DNA of 64,000 nucleotides, taken from Agapanthus africanus. Its lineage: Eukaryota; Streptophyta; Magnoliopsida; Asparagales; Amaryllidaceae. The notes under the pieces are model-generated. The model worked only from the letters and a program-made list of their open reading frames with translations, did not search any database and had not been told where the DNA came from. Below, one piece after another: positions 9,701 to 20,226 of this stretch. Location of the stretch: positions 380,516,137 through 380,580,136 of the forward strand of contig JASDDO010000006.1 of the NCBI GenBank assembly GCA_030015575.1, written 5' to 3'. Made by a program: the position numbers and the translations under genes. Positions within the stretch are counted from its first letter, which is position 1. Each line of letters starts with the position of its first letter.

Positions 9701-11332
9701 CCATTATATTTTTCTTTGTGATGTGGGTATGTGTACAGATATCAAGAATCCATAACGTAATACGGTGCTAGCTAAAATCTTAATAATTTTTGTCTCCTAG
9801 AATTTCCGTTCCATTGTTTGTTTGTATAGAATTGGAATGATATTTGTCCCCTTCAATCTCATCCTTTGTTTGGTTAAACAATAAAAGCGGGAATTGAATT
9901 CTGGGAATTGGATAAAAAGAAGAGAGAGAAAGAGTGAGAGTGCAGGTAAACATAACAATTTCCTAAATAAAATTATACTTATTATCCAATGTGCCTCTGG
10001 GAATGGGTAATTCCATCCAAAATAGCTTGGATTTGGAATTGCCAAAAAGATGATGTCAATTCCCATTTTGGTGATGTCAATTCCCAAAACTTGCAATTCC
10101 TATTCCCAAACAAACAAGAGAATGGTGATTCCATGCTTTTTTGCTTTGATGAATAGTGTCTTGCCCCCCCCCCCCCCTCTTTCTGATTTTTTTCGGCAAT
10201 TCCTTGCAAACAAACAGCCCCCAAAGAGAAATGATGTTTGACTATTTTCTTACCTTCGCAGCAGTAAGACCAATAGGACAAGGCCGGTGTGGTGATCTTG
10301 TTGCTAGGACTCCCATCTTGCCACCTTTTAGCCTAGGTACCCTCAAAGATTCATGACTAATAACATTAAAATGATGCTGAGGTTTCAAAAATAATGTGAA
10401 ACAATTATGAACAATATAGTAAAAAAAAAAGAGGCATAAAGCACACCTTTGCCTTGAATTTTGATCGAGACAGCTCCTTCCACAGCTTATCGAGGTCAGT
10501 GTTCAGATGAAATACATAAAGAACCAATAATGGGAGTATTCGGCAAGGCCTTCTAGAGTTTCTGAAGGTACTCGACTTGGGTTGAATACCAAGCATGCCC
10601 TAGAAAGAGCTACAAGTAAAGGCTGTCTTGGTGTACCATTTCTGCCAGGCAATATCAATTTAATATCTGATTATGTCTATCGGCTAACCTTTTATTTTTA
10701 TCTCATATCAGCAGCATAATTAATCTCCAAACCAAAGAATCAGAAAATAAGATTTGTGACAGTATTACAAGGACAACAACCCAAATTCAGTGACAAGTTC
10801 TCGATTAATCTAATCACATAAATGTGATACCTTGTGGAAAAGCATGAGCGAACAGTGCCAATTGAGGACATTGGATAAGAAGAAGATGACGACGAATCAG
10901 GCTTCAACCCATCAGGACTCCATTGAGCCAAAGATTTCCTCAAATCCTGGAACCATCAATCAACAACAGGATACAATCAAAAAACCCTTTTGAATTAGGT
11001 CTCAAGCTAAAAGAAAATCCTAAAGTGAAAGAAGAAACCACCTGTTGAGCCCTGACTCGGCCGCGCCGCTCAGAGGCGGCCTTCTTTGTAGAAGCATCGA
11101 GAGAGGCCTCGAGCTCGCGTACGCGAGAAGCTAAGAGCTTGCGTTCTCGTCTGCAGGCTGAAGCTGGAAGAATCAAAAGGGTTTCGGGTTTTAATAAAGT
11201 TAGGGGTTTAGGGTTTTGAGGAAGTAAGAAGAGAGAACCTAAGAAAAAGGAGGCCGCGATTGAAATGACAGCGGCTGCGGTTAGGCGTATGGATAATATC
11301 GTCATCCACTTCTCGCCTTCGATGCTGGCCAT
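3728..11332 (-). CDS. TRMO: TrmO/TSAA-type tRNA (adenine(37)-N6)-methyltransferase homologue, nine exons, exon 4 frameshift
   Basis: The family N6-methylates t6A37 in tRNA. Exons on the minus strand: 11239-11332, 11042-11157, 10831-10946, 10445-10641, 10254-10341, 8557-8616, 8339-8413, 4818-4898 and 3728-4081 (TGA at 3728). Phases agree throughout if one base missing in exon 4 is counted, giving about 393 residues. Exon 1 begins MASIEGEKWMTIL and then a hydrophobic segment (about residues 10-31), a likely membrane anchor. Exon 2 encodes a basic coiled coil. Exons 3-7 form the TSAA fold, with PMSSIGTVRSCFSTR, VFHLNTDLDKLW, LATRSPHRPCPIGLTAAK and LLSGVDLVDGT. The last exon has SADEFQRLIKEVLSWDIRS and NYLMWRERLG, a C-terminal region conserved in plant homologues. 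The exon 2 acceptor at 11157 was chosen because the alternative CAG seven bases further in gives an early stop. It is divergent from the thioredoxin-domain gene. Family assignment is from motifs I recognise. Confidence 0.88.
4360..4697. mobile_element. Stowaway-like MITE
   Basis: The left end CTCCCTCCGTTTCATATTA is the classical Stowaway terminal motif, and the right end is its near-inverse (TAATATGAAACAGAGGTAG). The 338-bp element sits in the last intron of the methyltransferase gene. The left flank ends in TA, as for Tc1/mariner-type insertion; the right flank is CA, so the TA duplication is imperfect. Confidence 0.85.
5539..7225. mobile_element. Mutator-like element with ~470-bp inverted repeats and 9-bp TSD
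   Basis: Two long terminal inverted repeats, about 5548-6013 and 6725-7216, mirror each other from the tip (GGGTTTTTTTTGAAATATT / AATATTTCAAAAAAACC) through the GGCGGTTTCGCCCC box to the inner CTATCGTTTTC segment. Both tips are flanked by the same 9 bp, GATCCCTTT (5539-5547 and 7217-7225). Long TIRs with a 9-bp duplication define Mutator-like elements. No transposase is present, so the element is non-autonomous. The interior has a gene-like frame. It lies in the intron between exons 7 and 8 of the methyltransferase gene. The left repeat also has a (TCATGA)n-like stretch at about 5753-5777. Confidence 0.9.
6004..6720 (-). pseudogene. Captured gene fragment inside the Mutator-like element
   Basis: A minus-strand frame fills the space between the inverted repeats. 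It is Gln/Pro/Glu-rich, with repeats of a Gln-His-Glu-Pro-Ala-Pro-Glu type and of WGSGFAQQ, then an acidic stretch and a basic end (HKGKGKR, stop at 6004). One in-frame TAG interrupts it at 6460-6462 (CAG TAG CAA). The composition resembles the low-complexity C-terminal tails of plant mobile domain (PMD) proteins that travel with Mutator-like elements, but no conserved domain is present, so this is a guess. The plus-strand frames over the same stretch are shadows. Confidence 0.5.
7268..7964. mobile_element. TIR element with GC-rich core
   Basis: Ends GGTTGCGCTTGGTA (7268-7281) and TACCAAGCGCACCC (7951-7964) are inverted repeats with one mismatch, of the GG(N)4-5TTGGT type seen in PIF/Harbinger and hAT-like MITEs. 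The flanks (TAT and TTA) do not give a clean duplication. The centre, 7410-7770, is unusually GC-rich and built from CGGC/GCCG repeats, in contrast to the AT-rich intron around it. Confidence 0.6.
9795..10230. mobile_element. Candidate MITE in intron 5 of the methyltransferase gene
   Basis: The left part (TTGTTTGTTTGTATAGAATTG) and the right part (CAATTCCTTGCAAACAAACA) are inverted, and the interior repeats AATTCCxATTCC-type words in both directions. A poly-C run interrupts it at about 10165-10177. Exact ends and target duplication are not clear. Confidence 0.4.
10445..10641 (-). pseudogene. TRMO: Exon 4 of the methyltransferase gene with an apparent 1-bp deletion
   Basis: The frame runs NGTPRQPLLVALSRACLVFN and on to EYSHYW, then breaks. 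The conserved block LYVFHLNTDLDKLWKEL continues in the next frame. The break lies at about 10520-10525, within TGGTTCTTTATG on the minus strand, where one base is missing before TTCTTTATG. Read uncorrected, a TGA follows at 10503-10505. With one extra base, exon 4 and every later exon fit in phase to the final TGA. Either this copy is inactivated or the base is an assembly error; splice sites and the other exons look intact. The donor at 10445 (AAAGGT, then GTGCTT) is chosen because only it keeps exon 5 in phase. Confidence 0.8.
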
Positions 11333-12189
11333 GAAGGAGAAATGAGAGGAACTACATCGAGCTCAAGCACTCACTGAGGAGCACGAAGGATCGAAATGGA
11401 TTGGGCTGGGATTTTAAATATGGGCCTGTTTCTTTTTATAAATATAAATATGGGTCTGTTTATGGCATTTAGCTTAAGTTGTCTGTTTCTCTCCTAAGAG
11501 TTATGGTGAGGCCTAGGCCCAACTTTAAAAAATTGTAACTGAGTTTCGAGGGTTTGAAATCCCCTTTTCTTTACACTCCATAAAAGACAGACCGTAGTTT
11601 CCCAAAGTTTCAACAAACCACTCTCTTTCTTAATCGAACTTTGGTTTTAAAACCATGTTGCCAAACGTCCCTTAACTTTCCAAAACCCTGTTTTAACCAC
11701 AGTTATGTTTTAACTCAAACAAAATAGGGGTTCCGGAAAAACTTATTACCAGACTAGGCCTAACCCAGCTCGGAATGCTAAGGCTCTGTTTACGAATGGA
11801 GTTAAAGTTTCTTAAAGTGTAGTTTCATAAAGCAAACAAAACTAAAACCCAAAATCCTAACTTTACCTTCTCTGGCAATAATTTTAAAGCAGCGATAACT
11901 GCAGTTATCGTAGATCAAAAGTTGATATAACCGCAGTTCTCTCAGCTTCAATCCGATCAAAGTTTCATAAAATTTATTTGCCTAAAAATAAACTACTGCC
12001 GGTCTTGCTCCATATCCAAAACAGTCGAGCAGGCCCATACAGTAAATGCAATTTCACAACCCAAGCCATTTCTACCCATTGTTTCTCCTCTCTTGTCCAA
12101 AACCGAATAACAAATTACGTTACAATCGCGTATCGCAAAATACAAAGCCCTCTTTCTTTCTTAGATCTCATCGTGATCGAGCTTCAGCC
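11333..12189. promoter_or_regulatory. Divergent promoter region between the two housekeeping genes
   Basis: The 857 bp between the start codons (11332 minus, 12190 plus) should hold both promoters. Several TGGGCY/RGCCCA boxes (site II type, common in plant housekeeping promoters) occur at about 11402, 11423, 11447, 11515 and 12030. No strong TATA box stands out for either gene. A perfect 18-bp palindrome, CGATAACTGCAGTTATCG, lies at 11893-11910. The middle (about 11770-11860) may be an old MITE fragment. Confidence 0.5.
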
Positions 12190-15100
12190 ATGGACGAATC
12201 TCAAGCGAAGCAGGCAAGCTTCGCAAAATCTTAGCAATCCCTAACCATCTCCCCTTTCTCTATTAACAATTTCAAAATTTATCTGCATTTTTATTCACGC
12301 AGATCATCGAGAAGCAGGTGCTGACGGTTGTGAAAGCAGTGGAAGACAAGATCGATGAGCAGATCTCAGCCCTAGATCGCCTCGATCTCGACGATCTCGA
12401 GGCGTTGAGGGAGCGGAGGCTTCAGCAGATGAAGAAGATGGCGGAGAAGAGGAGCAAATGGCTTGCTCTCGGCCATGGCGACTACTCCGAGATCTCTGAA
12501 AAGGATTTCTTTGCAGCTGTTAAGGCCAGCGATCGTGCTGTGTGCCATTTCTACCGTGAGAATTGGCCTTGCAAGGTAATTTTTTTTCCAATTTGATATT
12601 TGAAATGAGCTATTTATTTGATTGCTTGGAAATTGATATATGATCTCCCACCCAACACCCACAAGTTGCTTATCAGTAAATGCTTCATAAATCAATAGCT
12701 TTGTTAACTTTGAAATACGTTGAAGCATGAACATGGAAGATTATTCCCAGTTCTACTGTGCATATTTCATGATCAATGCTAAAACAAAAAAGAATGTAGC
12801 TTTCATATATTAGGCATTATCAGAAGAAAGCATATAATTTGTAATGCAATTAGTCCGAATCCCATAACCTAGGCCTAGTTTTGCAACTAGGATTCCGAAA
12901 CCCCGGTTTCATTCATGTTAAATCGAAACCGCGGTTTGCATGAAAACCGTGATTTCGCAAAAATGGAGGTTCACAAAGTTTAGGTCCATTTGGCAATATT
13001 GTTTTGAACCCAATGATTCGTTTATAAATAGGTCTAAAAAGAGAGCAGCTTGAAACTTGTGAAATTCCGGTCTTTTTGGGATTTAAAAAAGCAAGGCTTC
13101 AAGCCCTCGAAATTCTTTGAAACCGCGGTTTCATAAGCTCTATTTTGGTTGTCCAACCATGGTTTCGGAGACCGTGACCCTGTATCCAAACGAGGCTTAA
13201 GATACGAGAACTATTTCTAATTGCCTTTTTTGCTAATCAAGCCACATGGCTAATTACATATTTATTTAAAATGACAATGCAGCTGGTCCATGAATTCGGG
13301 AAGAAATTAATCAAACCAACGATGTCTTTATGAATCCCCGATGGACAAACAACCCGCTCTTAGCGTCGGATTTATTTTCTTTTGCATATACGACCAGAGA
13401 AGGTACTCAAATTTAATAACTTAGTCATGCTCATAGATTATAACTAAAGAATTGGTCATGTAACAAAGCCTTGAAAAACAATCAAACAATCATCTTTTTA
13501 TTAAAATATGAGTCTAGACAAACAAATTTTTGTGTCTGGGCCCCTTTGTCTCTATCATCACTACAATAAGGATTAACTTTACCGAACACCCTCACAAATT
13601 CTCATACGAGAACATAACAGTAAATCGTGTTCCTCAACATTATCATCACCACCATCGTCAAATCCAAGTTTAGCCTTCCCAGCCTCTGAATTACCATTTA
13701 AAGAAAATAAGACAGCTACCCATTCAGACCTAGCTTGAATTCGTAAACATCATCAGCATTCATCTTATGAAGTATTAGCTTTTAAAATTATAGGATCAGT
13801 GACCCTGAAGCTAAACATTGTTTCTGATTTAGAAATTGAGCTATGCAATATTTCTGACTTTTTGCCGCGTTATGCATAGCTATTGGTTCACCTATTTGAT
13901 TGAAGTCCAATGTTATATATGAAACAATTATATGAATCATGACATTTTTTGAAGGCTTAATTCAAAAAAAAAACTCAAACCTTTTAGCTAAATTACGAGA
14001 AACTCCAAAAACTTTTAAAATGCACAAGAAACTACCACAAAACTTCCAAAATACAAAAGAAACTACCACAAAACTTTTTTTAAAAACTAGCAGAAATAAG
14101 ATGCCACGTCAGCAATAAATTGCATGAAACTGCCAAAAAACCGAAACTTTTTTGTACCATGATAGTTTTTTGTAATTTTGAAAGTTTTTTGGGGTTTCTC
14201 GTAGTTTTGCTAAAAGGTTTGGGGGTTCTTTGGAATTAAGCCTTTTTTGAATTATGTTAACTCATTTATGATACATTTATTGTAAACTATCCTTCTGTCA
14301 ACTTAAACTACAGATTGTTGTTTCTATTTATGGAAAAAGATAATTTTGTTTGTATTCAAGCTAAATCATCCTAGTTTAACTTTCTTCAGGCTCCTTTTCC
14401 TTTTACCCAACTCCTCACTTTATTCCTCTCTTTTTGTTCAATTTCCCGTTTGTAGGTAGCACAATATTGTTATACAGAATTTGCATCTCTCTAAGAAATT
14501 CATTTGCTAATTGTGAATATTTGGTAGTTTTTTGCACAGTAATTAAAAGCCTTGGAGAACATTAATGTCTGTTTGATCGAACTTCATACTCCAACTCTTA
14601 TAAAATTGTTTTATAACTGCTTTCCTTCTAATTTATATGGTGTGTGTTTCTGGTTCATTACCAGCAGTTTTGTAATTTAACCAACCCTAAAGTTTGGGAT
14701 CGAGGCTTCATGTTAGTTCAATAACCATGAGCGCTTGCATACCCCTTGATCTTGCTTTGATTTACTTTTCAATTGAGAGAGGGAGAACTTACAGGGAGAG
14801 GCAGCCGCTAGCCAGCACTATCTCCAAGTACTCACCAAAAGGGAAATCTTAATGAAAAGGAGGTAGAGAGGAGTAAAGGGAAAGAAAAACCATAAAGAAG
14901 AGGAAGTAAATCTCGTCAACTATATTCAAGATCAAATAGATCTAGACTATCATAAGCGTCGTCAAAATACGGATGATGGATCGTGTTTCCCTTCCACCAT
15001 GAGGGTGGATGAGGCAAATAAGAGATGTGAGACCATCTTCTAGATATGATAATTACAACTTAGATCCGTCTAGATCTTCTCAGATCGATGGTTTCATCTT

Positions 15101-16410
15101 GGATTTACTTTGATCTAATTGGAGAGAGGCGATCTATAGGCGAATAATGAGTAGATTTGGTTATTTGGTAGGTGGTGTCTGGAATTGAGTGGACCTATGA
15201 GAGCACAAAAGGATATGTATGATAGATTTATTGATAAATGCTTTGGAATTGCTCGCTACTTGTTTGGATGTATCTATGATTTATGACAAAATGAGATGGA
15301 TGAGAATATATGGAGGCCTGAGGCGATGACGTGGTATTCAGATCCACACAATTGATCCATAACATCCTCTATATCCAAGTAATGTGGGAGGAGAACGACC
15401 ACTCATCATTCAAGTGTTGGTTCTTAAAGAGGAATGTGGTTTAAGGAACTGGATGCAAATATGAAATATCTTAGACGGGATCTGGTCTGTGGCTAAAAGT
15501 AATGGTCGATGATTCACATTAACAACAATTGCTAAGGGGTCATTCCAGTAATATATTAGAATGATATAGTGACGTCTATCCATTACTTTATAATTTGTGA
15601 GTCTATTAGCACAAAACACTGCAACATTCAAGATGAATTGGGGTATGAAATTTCTTCATATGCAGTGATGCTATATCCTAGATAGCATGGATTTGGATAC
15701 GGATATAGTTACAATACGATTTGAATTCGTTGATTCACAATTTTTCAAAAACCTAGTATGCAGGATACGTTTTTTAATCAAATAATCAAATATTAATATA
15801 CACAAAAATATATAAATAACGAAAAAATGTTTCCTAAACAATTCTTAGCGGCTCAAACATGGTTTAAATATATAAAAATAATAACAAAAGTTATGATTGT
15901 AGCAAATCACTAAGAATATAAAAAAAAATCACAACGAATGACAATAAATTATTAAGCTCTTCGTTATTTATGCATGTTCTATACTATTTAGAATACACAT
16001 AAATTTTAGGACATGTCGAAAAGAGTCACTCAACTATTCTTGACAAATCTGAATGAATCTGATAGGATGACGAATTTGATACATATTTGTCACCTCGACT
16101 TGAATCCAAGCAACATAGGTTATATCCTTTAGTTAAAAATTGCGGGTTCAGTTTAGCCTGACCAAAATCTGATGACACGTGCAATTTGTGCTTGGTGTTG
16201 GGCATGGATCTGTAAAAACTGCAAAGTACATTATGATTCGAATACAAGAGATTAATGTCAAGATCCTAGATCCTTATTATTGGACAGTTCGAACTTCTAA
16301 CATAAGGTAGAATCATTTATTTATGAACTTCATTTGAATTTTTAAAAAAAATTAAGTGTTTTATCAGTTTCTTTCTTACAACATGCGTAAGAAGCTATTA
16401 AATCATCGCC

Positions 16411-16473
<63 letters not shown>

Positions 16474-16864
16474 GAGAGAGGTTAATGGAGGAAAGAGGCC
16501 ATAGGAGGGAATTTCCTCCTATGGCGTCGAAAAAGTACGCCCTCCGTCGTGTTTTTCGACAATCGGCACCCATCAACTTCATCGTTATCATCTTAAGATA
16601 TGGGTACACCAAATTTCATGTGATTCTACAACCTTTTCACCGTTGAATTAGTGGGTTCAAAATTAACGGTTTACCGACAATAGAACTTTTTACATTGCTA
16701 AATCAACGGTGAAAAAGTTGTAGAATCACATGAAATTTGGCGTACCCGCATCTTAGATGATAACGATGAAGATGGTGGATTCTGATCGTCGGAAAATACG
16801 ACAGAGGGCGTACTTTTTCGACGCCATAGGAGGAAATTCCCTCCTATGGCCTCTTTCCTCCATT

Positions 16865-16942
<78 letters not shown>

Positions 16943-19900
16943 TCATGCAATATATAATAGATGAGAATCAGGAGATATCCTTACTGTATGCATATGTTTG
17001 TGTGTGTTTTGGGGGGTGGGGGTGGAGAGGGGAGGTGATCTGAAATTAACTGATGCGGTTAGAACCCTTCAGATTAAGGTTTGAATTTTTTTTGTTTGTT
17101 ATGAACTTGGTTTAGACCAATATTTTAACTCATTTCTAAGTGACCTGATGGTCTCCTCATTGCCAACATTAATCTATGGTGAGTGTACAACATCATATAT
17201 TTGAAACTGGCTATTAAATGGAAAATTATTATTGCTTCTCTTGGTTTCCCTTTCTTATGATGTTGCATCGCTGTTCTTTTGTCTTTACTTGTCCATTTCC
17301 CTCTTTCTCCAAATTGATCCTTGTCCTCTTTTTGTATATTTCTTTTCTTAAAAGTAAAAGGGTAAACATTTCGTGTTTTCTCATCTCATATGACTGTTTT
17401 GGTTACATTCCCCCCTCCCCTACAACACACACACACACACCCATGCACACACTGACTCACGGATATACACATCCATTAATGGATTTTATTTTCAGTCAGG
17501 GCAAATAGTGAATGCATTTTATGGAATTCTTATATACCATGCCCAACATTCGATATACATGGCATTGCAGAACTTTTATTCTGTGAATTCCATGCACAAG
17601 TAGAGGTAGTTTGTATAAACAGTGCACTCTGAGCCCCGTTGAAAATAATATTCAAATTTGGGCTGCACACTAATTTTTTTGAGGCTTATTTCACAGAGAC
17701 CACTATGTGGTTTGGTCGAGTTTTCCAAAACCACCCTATAGTTTAAACTTATCATGAAAAGCCCCCGAACTTTTAGTTCTTTGTACAAAAACTCCATGTG
17801 GTTTGATTAGTAAAGTTTTTTGGTAATTAACGGGTCATGTGACCCCACATCTGACCGATTCTTATAGTTTTATCCTAAATTATCCATCTTAATATCATTA
17901 TATCAACTATTTTTTCTCTAAATTTCGATTCAATTTCAAATCGAGGCCGCTTCTCTAGCTCTTCAAACCTAGAGTCTTGATCGCCAAATTAGGGCAAATT
18001 GCCCACTAAACTACACCAGGAGTATGGTTTACCTGCAATGTATCTAAATGATCTCAATTTATTAAAAAATAAGATGTTAGTTTAGTCATTTTTTGTAATA
18101 AATAACCGCAGGGGTTTCTGTGTAACGAAATAAAAGTTCGGGGGAGGGGGGGTCGTGATGAGTTTAAACTACATGATGGTTTTGAAAAACTCGAGCAAAT
18201 CATAGGGCGGTTTCTGGAAAATAAGCCTTTTTTAATTCATTATGCATTTCTGAACTGAGTATTTCAGTGCGTTATCTTCTGTTAATTGAATTTATCCTTC
18301 CGTCCGGACTTGTATTAGTATGCATTAAAAAAAAGAACCATTGGATTAGACCAAAAACTTTCTATTGTTGCATAATGGTGTTTCTTCTATACAGCAGGAA
18401 ATTGAAAAGCTGTTATATATCTGTAACACCAAGCACTAGATATATGTATGCAGTAGAGAACTGGCCCGCTCGTCCAACAGATTTGACTATCCATTATGTC
18501 GTATAACACTTGATTGACCTCCTTATTCTCAAGAGAGTCGCATACCCAACAGCTGCTAGACATTGTCACGGATAATTCAAATTGTGTCAACATATCGTTG
18601 TTCTACCTTTTTGAACTCCGCCCCTTAAATCCCCCCCCCCCCCCCCACAAAAAAAACAAAAACAAACAAACAAACAAACAAACAAACAAAAATAGATGCA
18701 TCTTACTCCCATAAAGTGTTAACTACAGCAAATGCAGTTTGGATGAAGCCCGGTAAATGCTATTTTTATTTTCTTATCATGAATTCATGTAAATGTGATC
18801 CATGTCATTATTATCATCTCACCCCAACCACTTCTCCTCTATCATCTGCATTCAAGCTCTCTCCTATTAATAAATAAAAAAACTATGCCAGTACAGAGCA
18901 CAACTCTAAAGTATCTTTTGGCCAAAAGCACAACCCTGGGTAAAGGATTGGGCAACTCTTCCGCTCATGTATGACTTGTGCTTTATTTTGTTTTGCTGCA
19001 GCAATTATGGTCAATGAAGGTCTGCACTAAGTAATCTATGTGAACCATTATTTCTTTTTTTTCTTGTTGGGGCGGGGGGGGGGGGGGGTTCCTTGCTGAT
19101 CATGTCTGTACATGGCTACATTGAAAAAAAATTGTCTGTACATGGAACTAGGAAGTAATCAATCTCTTTAAGCTCAGCAAGTAAAACGGAAAAGACTCAA
19201 ATTAGGTGTAAGAGTAATAACAAAGTCATTAAATACTTGTTACAGCACACAGATCTTCACTATTTTGCATCTGAAAGCATAGCCAAAATTGGGATATGCT
19301 TGACATTTGTGATTAACATTTTTGTGGGGTTACATTGAATTGGCGTCCTTGTTCAATACATCGAAAATGCTTCGCTAGTGAAACTTTCTCTAGATCTTAC
19401 TAGTCCAGATTGAGCTTCATAAATAACTTTACTTTTCCCTTAGACCCAGAGTAGAACAAATTTTTTGATAAATGTCTCCATGCTTAATGATTTGCATTGG
19501 CTCTGCTTAGCAGTATGCGTTGAATGTTTTGAGAATTGTCTTTTTCAAGAATTGATACGTCATTTCTTGTGTAGAATTGATTGCTTTCCAACTATTGTAG
19601 ATTGCATACTTCTTTTAATCCATTACCCCAATGAGTCGAAGAAACATCACATATCATCTTTCAAGTGCATCTAAAATTAGAGTTGCAATTATGATTTAAA
19701 CCTTATTTGGGCATGCCACTTCTCTGTTCACGTTTTTGATGATTAAAGTTACTTGGTTCTTCTAATTAATGGACTAAGTTTCTTGACTTCTTTGTAGGTG
19801 ATGGACAAACATTTGAGTATTCTTGCAAAGCAACATATCGAGACCCGCTTTATAAAAGTTCATGCAGAGAAAAGCCCTTTCCTTACCGGAAAGCTGAGGA

Positions 19901-20226
19901 TCGTTGTATTGCCAACCCTTGCTCTTGTAAAGAACACCAAAGTCGAGGATTATGTGGTATGGGATTAACATCTTGTAAATTTTGGTTAGTAGAAAATTAT
20001 CTATTTTATGCATGTATCTCATTCTTACAACAATGCACCACAGGTGGGATTTGATCAGCTCGGAGGCACCGATGAATTTAGTACAGAGGAACTCGAGGAA
20101 AGGCTCGCTAAAAGTCAAGTTATTTCATTTGATGGTGATTCTTCCATGGGTCCAACCAAGTCAGGCATGACGAGCAAAAGAAGTGTGCGGCAATCAGAAA
20201 ATCCTAATGATTCTGATTCTGATTAG
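12190..20226 (+). CDS. TXND9: Thioredoxin domain-containing protein 9 homologue (phosducin-like), four exons
   Basis: Exons: 12190-12213, 12303-12575, 19798-19956 and 20044-20226 (TAG). All junctions are phase 0 and give 212 residues, the usual length of the plant protein. The N-terminal helix has KQVLTVVKAVEDKIDEQISA and ALRERRLQQMKKMAEKRSKW, followed by LGHGDYSEI and the thioredoxin-like fold (VCHFYRENWPCK, HIETRFIKVHAEKSPFLTGK, VVLPTLALVKN). It has only one Cys at the CxxC position (WPCK), as in the TXNDC9/PLP3-like group, so no oxidoreductase activity is expected. In other eukaryotes the protein binds the CCT chaperonin and affects tubulin and actin folding. The tail is acidic (NPNDSDSD). 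Intron 1 has a GC donor. Intron 2 is 7.2 kb and loaded with repeats. Confidence 0.93.
12210..12302 (+). other. GC-AG intron 1 of the TXND9 gene
   Basis: Exon 1 ends AAGCAG and the next bases are GCAAGC, matching the GC-donor consensus AG|GCAAG. The acceptor is TTCACGCAG at 12302. There is no GT between the ATG at 12190 and the in-frame stop after AAATCT, so a standard donor is not available if this ATG is used. The join gives MDESQAKQ then IIEKQVL in phase. Confidence 0.75.
12876..13202. mobile_element. Candidate MITE in intron 2 (degenerate)
   Basis: Ends GGCCTAGTTTTGCAACTAGG and CCAAACGAGGCTTAAG are loosely inverted, and the interior alternates AAACCGCGGTTT-type words on both strands. Target duplication is not evident. 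Confidence 0.35.
13952..14244. mobile_element. MITE in intron 2 (inverted repeats of about 60 bp)
   Basis: The left arm AAGGCTTAATTC then TCAAACCTTTTAGC and TTACGAGAAACTCC is mirrored on the right by GGGTTTCTCGTAGTTTTGC, AAAAGGTTTGGGGG and GGAATTAAGCCTT. About 293 bp, no coding capacity. The flanks TTTTTTG / TTTTTTG may be part of the target site. Confidence 0.7.
14760..15900. other. Intron 2 segment of unknown repeat-like origin
   Basis: No gene and no clear TIR or LTR structure. The GTGGTATTCAGATCC stretch near 15331 only loosely resembles a tRNA-Met primer-binding site, so I do not call a retroelement here. The rest is AT-rich. Confidence 0.3.
16405..16960. mobile_element. Foldback element flanked by microsatellites
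   Basis: Two arms, about 16478-16650 and 16690-16866, are inverted copies (AATGGAGGAAAGAGGCCATA... and mirror image). Within each arm AGGAGGGAATTTCCTCCT forms a further small palindrome. The left arm is preceded by (TA)n(GA)n (about 16412-16480); the right arm is followed by (CT)n(CG)n(CA)n(TA)n (about 16868-16941). It has no coding potential. The spacer has AACGGTTTACCG, itself a palindrome. Confidence 0.75.
17683..18232. mobile_element. MITE-like element with ~120-bp inverted repeats in intron 2
   Basis: The left arm starts GAGGCTTATTTCACAGAGAC and includes CAAAACCACCCTATAGTTTA. The right arm carries the imperfect mirror image (CTACATGATGGTTTTGAAAA, then GGAAAATAAGCCTT). The arms differ at many sites, suggesting an old insertion. 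No frame of note. Confidence 0.65.
18629..18692. repeat. Poly-C followed by (AAAC)n microsatellite
   Basis: A run of C at 18631-18646 is followed by an A-rich bridge and (CAAA)n to about 18690, inside intron 2. A poly-G run lies at about 19074-19088. Confidence 0.8.

Noticed and set aside
11145-11157. Alternative acceptor CTGCAG for exon 2 of the methyltransferase gene
   Set aside because: Joining there gives a stop within seven codons; the upstream CTTCAG keeps the frame.
16403-17043. Several frames of alternating Ser-Leu or Arg-Glu residues
   Set aside because: They translate GA/CT and CA/TA microsatellites at the foldback element.
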